From Tetracentron sinense (lineage: Eukaryota > Streptophyta > Magnoliopsida > Trochodendrales > Trochodendraceae): DNA of 64,000 nucleotides. The position numbers were made by a program, and so were the translations under genes. The notes below the pieces were generated by a model. The model searched no databases, had not been told where the DNA came from, and saw only the letters and a list, made by a program, of their open reading frames with translations. The stretch covers positions 3,658,001-3,722,000 of the forward strand of contig CM026563.1 of the NCBI GenBank assembly GCA_015143295.1, written 5' to 3'. Positions 57,801 through 64,000 of this stretch are shown piece after piece (position 1 is the stretch's first letter; each line of letters starts with the position of its first letter).

Positions 57801-60800
57801 ATTTAGACATGTTATGCTGACTGTTTGCATAAAGTAGTATAGCCTCTTACTATATCAGCACTAGATGGTGTTGCTATCCGATCAAGTATCAACCATCAGA
57901 AAAACAGATGCTTATCATCCAGTACAAACTGTAAACTTTTTCACTTGAAAAATTCGATTAACATTCAATAAAATATAAATATACATATATGAGGAAAACC
58001 ATACTTTCACACTTTCTGTCCAAAAACTTAATGAGCATACAACCATAGTCTAATCATATCTATTAGGTGCAAACAAAATAAGATTGTTACTCACCGCCCA
58101 GTCATATGGTTCCTTCATTTCACCAGTATCAAGCAAAATAGGCTTTGGATGCTGACAACTGATTTGCTCCTTATTCGGTGTTTTCAGTAAGCCCCCCACC
58201 AACCTCCAGAAGGCATTCCCCTGCAATAACATTAGAATAAAACTTTCACCAAGCAATACATGCATTTTACCATTTCAGAACATAAAATAATGTTGGATTC
58301 TTGGTGTTTTAATATTCCCCAGTTACCTCGTCATCCCCTTGCTTGAAATCAAAAGCTCCAGGCCCATCGGTGGTTCCTGCAGCAAATCCAAACCCCATGG
58401 CTGCAGGACATGTTTTTACCACCTCGTGAGCTCCTCCTTGTTTAGGAAGCGTGATCTCAAGTTTGGAGAAGTCTAAATAAGTGTGACGGTAGTCAACCCT
58501 CCCTGTCAACTGCTTAGATGCTTTGTTGAACAGATCCACAGCTTTTCTGAATTGTCTATCTCCAATAATTCGTGTACTTTCAAATTCATCTGGGTAACTG
58601 CCAAATTAACAAGAGACGTGATTTAAAATTAACATAAGTATCAGATAGATAAATATTTTCAAAAAATTTGAACAGTCAGAGTAATAAATACCCTGGTCCC
58701 CGGCCATAGCACAATTCATTTTTCCCGTTGCAGGTACTGTGATTGAAATCACAAGGTAGGCCAGTGTCTACGCAGAATGCACCAAGCACATTTGGGCTAA
58801 CATCACCACAATTTGATTGACAAAATGCAGATACAAATTTAGGGCGGTCAGCCTGCCTGAGAGCACTCCTGACACGTCTTGCAACACTCAAAAACCTTGT
58901 TGCTGGTGTTCCATGAGAAGACTGAAAGGAAGCGGCAAGCTCCACTAACTCCTCATCTGCATGAAATACATCTAGTAACTTCCATGGAAACAAATGTATT
59001 TGTCCTGGATAATACACATGGTCACCTATGTATCAGTGGGCTGTTTAGTTGGTTGGGGCAACTTGAGGGGTAAGTATCCAGAAGTCATAAAAATGGGACA
59101 ATTGTAAGATTAACAACCATTCACATGCTGGATTTTCTTCAGACCACTAATCATTTTTTTTCCAGATGTTCAAGTTCTTTTCACATTTTTCTTTTTGGGT
59201 GAGGCGGGGGATGGTGTTCTTGATGCATAAAGGGACAGTTCAGAAAACTCATTGGTACAAAGTTGGGGCTATTCAACAATCTATATTGATGCATAAAGGG
59301 CGACATATAGTATCATGACAAGGACACAACTTTCATCTCTATGACTGACAAAAATGTCAAGCCCATACATAAAATAAGATTGAATAACTAAAATTCATAT
59401 CACATTTCATAAATGTTTATGAATGTAATCTAGTTGAACAGCATCAATGTTTATGAATGTAACGTAGTTGAACAGGAGGAGTAATTTACTCACAGTTTTC
59501 GTAAAGGTTAGGAATTATGTTTGAGACTCTTCGGGGAATCCCATTAGCGCCATATTTAACGGAATATAAGCTTTCAACACCTCCCAGAAAACCATTCTGT
59601 TCAGACCAGTCCTCCATGAATCGTGCGGCAGCTCCTTTGTTGTCACCACTTATCAATGAGTTCGTACGACTCATAGAAGTTCCATGAGTTGCAAACCAGT
59701 TAAAGCTACCGACTGGGCCCCACTCATCATCTACAAACTTTAGAAGTGTCATTTCTTTATCAACATTGTACTTATATTTACTACGTTCTGCTGCAGGGTT
59801 ATTGAGATAAGCACTTGGACTACGGTTTACACCGGCATCTAAGAGCTCTCCTGTAAATTGAAAGTCCAAAACCGTGATAGAAATATTAAAAAAGATTTAA
59901 ATATAAAAACAATGGAAGAGAAACATTCTCAGAAGACTATAAGCACAAATGTGCAACATGATCCATAGCATTAGAGCATCAATATATTAAGTCTCAAGCT
60001 CTCTGGTTGGTGGAGGTGGAGTTTGGGCCCCAGGACACTGCTTGATCGGTTGAGAATCTCTTTTAATAATTTTAGCTATGGCATGACAAAGACAACCTAT
60101 ACGTCCAACATGAGTACATCAAACCAGAAGATTGAGTAGAACCCATCAATAGAGTACAATGTAACCTACTTGGGCGCTGTTAGCTATGTATCCTAGAAGC
60201 ACACAGTATGACTGTCTAACATATACTACTTTCAAATACAGATATAGCCACTTATCAGCAGCCTATATGCAGTACAGATTCCATCCATGTAAGTATTCAA
60301 GCAAGCAATTCAAATTCAAATTTCAGAAGGATAAAGCTTTACGCATTCCTTTCCATGTACAGGAAATCTGGAGAAAATAGAAAATCTGGACCTTTAAAAG
60401 AGGCAAACTTCTAAAAAATTAATTGTAACATCAAAAGACACGACCGCTTGAAGGATTAATATTTGTTACGTTGGGTTCCCTGACTTAATTGACACATAAA
60501 AAAAAACTGGATCCCATAAATCAAAACAAAACCAACAAAGAGAATTTCTTTCTTCTTTATCATTCTCATCTAGGTTATATCTCTACTAGAGTTCTCCTTT
60601 TTCACATAGCAAACGAGTTAAAGATATACAAATCTTGTATGTCTCTCGGGAAAGTGATTTCACTTGAGGCTAAAAAGTACACTAGGTCATGCTACAATAA
60701 ATTAAACGAAGGAAGACAAAATAAAGAGTCCTCTCCTTTACCATTATTCACAAATATTGATCCTGGACGGAGGTTTTCATGAGCTTGTTTGTATAATGCT

Positions 60801-61646
60801 TTTCTCAATGCCATTGACAAGAGCATCAAATGACTGACGCACAAATCCTAGAGATGTTACGATATATACGACATATTGGAGATAACCCCCAGGCCCAGCA
60901 TGAGTGTGAATACCACTAATAGCAACATTCTGTTCATTATAAAGGTCCCCATACCTGCCAAAAGGAAGTCACAATATGAGTTTAGCCAGACAGCTAGTAA
61001 AACGAGAGTACGGATAGTTAATGAATGTTATCAATTCTTAGGCTAGCACCAATGCTGAAGATATACAAGGAAGGTTAAATTCAAATCCCTGTTTCAAGTA
61101 CTTGATCTAAGGTGCTCTTTGTATCAAAATGCTACAGGTAGTTCCGTAAACTTCAGCAATTTTTTTACAATATCTGAAAAAATAGCTAATATTTTGTAAA
61201 ATGCTTGTGCTTCTACAGTGGAATTGATTTTTCAAACCCCGTTGGTTTTAGTTTTACTGATAGCAGTGTAGAATCAGAACTTAAAGAAAAATGTACTTAG
61301 ATCATAACTACCTTGTCTTCAGCCTCTCAAGCACTTTAATTGTCACAAGTTGTGAGGTCATGCAAGCATCAAGATTTACGAATACTACCCGGTTCCCCTG
61401 AGGCTCCGCAATAATAAATGTACGAGCTCGCAGCCTGAAGTGAACTCCGGATGCAGTCTGTTTCATATTGGCATATCCCATCATATTGACATCTGCTGCA
61501 GGCCCTGTGATGTCATAGCTTCCAAGTCCAATCAAGTAAGTGGAAGCTGAGAGTGTTTTTATACTATTTTGTAGCAAGAGCAGCAGAAAGATCCAGAACC
61601 AACGTGGCTTCAGAATGCTGCCGTAGAAGAGAGAAAATAACTCCAT
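54822..61646 (-). CDS. neutral ceramidase, 9 coding exons, frame broken by 4 bp in exon 2
   Basis: Minus-strand exons: 61646-61312, 60954-60742, 59850-59494, 58956-58692, 58597-58327, 58220-58095, 56537-56474, 56085-55916, 55370-54822. Without the extra 4 bp they would encode about 781 aa, the family size. Neutral ceramidases hydrolyse ceramide to sphingoid base and fatty acid. Visible motifs are a hydrophobic N-terminal signal (WFWIFLLLLLQNS), YDITGPAADVNMMGYANMK, the zinc-site HTHAGPGGY and ATHGTSMSRTNS, CQSNCGDVSPN with the likely catalytic Ser, and a C-terminal beta-rich domain ending SSSAFVVA. In exon 2, TACAAACAAGCTCATG replaces the expected TACAAGCTCATG, giving TGA at 60779-60777 after 170 codons. 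All other exons and splice sites look intact, so this is either a recent lesion or a sequence error. The ATG at 61646 was chosen because the frame upstream has only a TTG. Confidence 0.9.
56834..56960. repeat. 27-bp minisatellite in ceramidase intron 6
   Basis: About 4.5 units of the type AAATTCGCGAATAATTCGAC plus ACAACTA. Each contains the palindrome-like ATTCGCGAAT. AATTCGGG-type motifs also occur upstream from 56645. Confidence 0.75.
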
Positions 61647-61781
61647 TGCGACTCCGTTAAATAGACGCAATACCCCTCATTCAGTTCTCATTTTCCTTCA
61701 TCAAAGACCAAAACCTTCTTAGCATATTCTTCAGTTGGAAACAACTACAAACATTTTGAGATAGATTATATGTAAATTCGG

Positions 61782-61816
<35 letters not shown>

Positions 61817-63300
61817 TTAAGCAGGGGAAAATAAGAAACTGGGCATTTAAAATATTCCTGTTTACTGACGTCAGATATTGTTAGAAAGTCCACCAATTGT
61901 GTACTTAAAAATTTTGGAATACTTACATTCACACAATCCATCATCTGGAAAAGAATAAAAAAGCCACTGTCACAGTTTTCAAATGCCAAACCGGGTTATA
62001 AGAAAATAGGGCAAGACTGGCAAAATCAAAATGAGAGACTGAAGCTGGGACCTGGTTGAAACAACTGTCTAGTTTATTAAACAAAGTATGCCAATCTATC
62101 GGATTTATTCAACTTGGCGTACACAGTCCAAAGCAAATCCGTTCAGTCTAACCAACCTTATACTAAGTTATATACTCCATAACAATATATTTTAGAAACA
62201 CAAACAAAATCAACCAATAATCATCAATGGCCAAAACCAGTCCGAGCAGAATAATAAGGCTGAACTCAAAAAACCAAGCAAAGCAAGCTGAAACTTCCTG
62301 CAGAGTAGCATTAACCACTCAACTCAGTTTTCACAAATCTAATCATTCCAAAGTGCTAGACATATCAACCGATTTTTTTGCTTTGTTTTCTTTTTTCCAA
62401 TGCCTTTGTTTGTTTGGGGGGAAAACGAAAAAAAAATTCTAAGAAATAATTTCTCATCCCTTTAAAAATAAAATTCCCCCCCAAATATAAAGTAATATTA
62501 GATATTTATTTGCAATAAAAAAAACCCATTTTGCATCACCCCAAAAAATGAAAAGTAGTTTTTCTTCAAAAAAAAAAATAATAATTCAGTGCACCCACTT
62601 CCCCTCCAAACAAACGCAGCCTATGTTACTCTCTGATCACTGCAAAATGGAACCATTTCCAATCATAATCACGATCATTGTAATCCCAAGGAGAAACCAT
62701 TACCCTTTCTTGTCTTCAATTCTTACAGTAGCAATATTGTATTACAATTCTTTCAGTTTGAGTCAATTAGGCCCCTCCACACACACAATTAAAAAAAAAA
62801 AAAAAAAAATCCAAAATAGGAATATAGCAGTCAACAACAGCGATCACCGAACACATGCAAGCAAAAGATAACCACGATATCCGCAACGTCTGACAATCAC
62901 GAATCATTTTCATCACAGACGGGAACTCGAGAAGCGGCATTAAAACAGGAATAAGAGGAAAATCATCAATACATATTGCAGAACAAAACCCTAAGAGCAC
63001 CAAACTTCAGAAAATTGCAGTTGAGAAATTTGGGGAAATCAGCGTACCTTAAACAGTGAGGAAATCGATTCTATAGTATGAATTTTATAGTTGGGAGCTT
63101 TTACTGATTCGATAGAATGCTCTTAAATCGTCGCGAGAGAGTACCTGATGAAACCTTAATCACAGTTCTTGTTGCAATCAGCGAAAAGAAAGCGAATTAG
63201 TTACCGGAATGTCGGTCGTTCTTCGTAGCTTCAAAGTTCAAAGCCTAGTGATTTGTGATCAGCTTAAGAACAGAAGAATGAGACTAGCAGATACGTAACA
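61647..63300 (-). other. ceramidase 5' region with probable untranslated exons
   Basis: Donor-like sequences on the minus strand (TTTCATCAG/GTACTCTC near 63145 and GTTTAAG/GTACGC near 63048) and a short AG-to-GT interval near 61925-61945 suggest one or more 5' UTR introns, with transcription starting near 63250. A (TA)n microsatellite lies at about 61783-61813 and an A-run at 62790. No coding frame is supported. Confidence 0.4.
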
Positions 63301-63329
63301 CTAACAATGGTCATTATTAACATTTTGAA

Positions 63330-63600
63330 AATAATCACCTCCTAGGTCGTTGACGCTGGCGTCTCGGCTCCGATTTGCTTGCCATGTGTCCTCTTCTAAC
63401 CCCATTTAACATTTAACTGAGGTTAAGATTCATCCACCCTTAGGGTTCACCCAACTATCCTTTGGTTTTTTAAAAAATAAAGTAAAAGAAATTAAGGGTT
63501 AAAAAAAACTAACCCTAGTTACGGAATTTGAAGGGTCGGCTATGTGAGAGCGAAGAGAAATAGTCCCCTCTTTGACAGACAAGGGAATATTGCTCTTAAT
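63330..63600 (+). repeat. fold-back family copy
   Basis: AATAATCACCTCCTAGGTCG, GCCATGTGTCCTC, TTAACTGAGGTTAAGATTCA, CCCTTAGGGTTCACCCAAC and a TTTGGTTTTTTAAAAAA tail. Same subfamily as 1628-1850. Confidence 0.6.
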
Positions 63601-63639
63601 ATTTCTACTTGAATCCACAAATGCTCGTATTTTAAGTAG

Positions 63640-63770
63640 GACAATAATACCTCCTTGGTCGGTGACACGAGAAGGGGGCATCTCAACTCCCCTCTTCTTG
63701 CCACATGTTTTACTTTTAACACTCTTTAATCGTGGTTAAGATTCGCTTAAGAAGGGGCAGCTTTGTGAGC
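63640..63770 (+). repeat. fold-back family copy, truncated
   Basis: AATAATACCTCCTTGGTCGG, TTGCCACATGTTTTAC, TTTAATCGTGGTTAAGATTC, then an early switch to AAGAAGGGGCAGCTTTGTGA, the end motif of the subfamily. Confidence 0.55.
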
Positions 63771-64000
63771 CGTAGAGCGAACTGTTACTCTTTTAAGAAT
63801 GAGGAATGCTGAATGGTATCCTTCGCCAAGACTTAAGTAACTTGTTAGCCACACCCTGCCTCTTGTGCTAATGGTGGGGTGTCACCTTTCTCAGTAGTGA
63901 GGTCTCATGATCTATTCCTTCAAGTGGAGAGTAGCAAAAACTCCAATCCACAATGCCATACACTATGTGTACTAAGTAGGTAAAACCGTAAATGATATCA

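Noticed and set aside
60785-60791. Interpreting the ceramidase 4-bp excess as an intron or exon border
   Set aside because: Four bases cannot be an intron, no GT donor fits, and both sides of the same exon are needed for the family sequence.
61647-61670. Longer ceramidase N-terminus starting at 61670
   Set aside because: The codon there is TTG; the first ATG in frame is at 61646 and leaves a normal signal sequence.

Overview
The window is nuclear DNA of a flowering plant. The evidence is the plant versions of WLIM2, PCNA, a mitochondrial uncoupling protein, a Hakai-type RING protein, a PLS-class pentatricopeptide (PPR) protein and neutral ceramidase, all with GT-AG introns, in AT-rich DNA with dense non-autonomous transposons. 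Coding GC and intron style fit a eudicot or other non-grass angiosperm; I cannot name the species.

Layout, left to right. 1-663: perhaps the tail of an unidentified + strand gene. 1965-4850 (+): intronless PPR gene. 6648-11549 (-): HAKAI, three coding exons. 12705-19377 (-): UCP1-type carrier, nine coding exons. 19378-30714: an 11-kb gene-poor block of MITEs, SINE-like pieces and tandem repeats, including a 202-bp higher-order array. 30715-38928 (+): WLIM2, whose 7.2-kb fourth intron holds at least three hAT-like insertions. 41195-42536 (+): PCNA, with a paired E2F site and telo boxes upstream. 43880-49216 (-): a DMT-family sugar-phosphate/nucleotide-sugar transporter with a tandem duplication across its exon 1/intron 1 junction. 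49217-54821: repeats, including a small TRIM-like LTR element and a 965-bp terminal-inverted-repeat element. 54822-61646 (-): neutral ceramidase, nine coding exons, one carrying a 4-bp insertion that breaks the frame. 61647-64000: its 5' region and more dispersed repeats.

The genes are ordinary housekeeping loci and do not form a pathway: organelle RNA editing/processing (PPR), m6A writer/ubiquitin ligase (HAKAI), mitochondrial transport (UCP), actin bundling (WLIM2), DNA replication (PCNA), Golgi transport and sphingolipid turnover. I found no new multi-gene system. The most notable items are the ceramidase frameshift, the duplicated splice donor in the transporter, a fold-back repeat family present about a dozen times, and a MITE whose empty site survives in an adjacent tandem copy. 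No tRNA, rRNA or CRISPR array was seen. Exon boundaries were read by eye from splice consensus, reading phase and remembered family proteins, not from transcripts.
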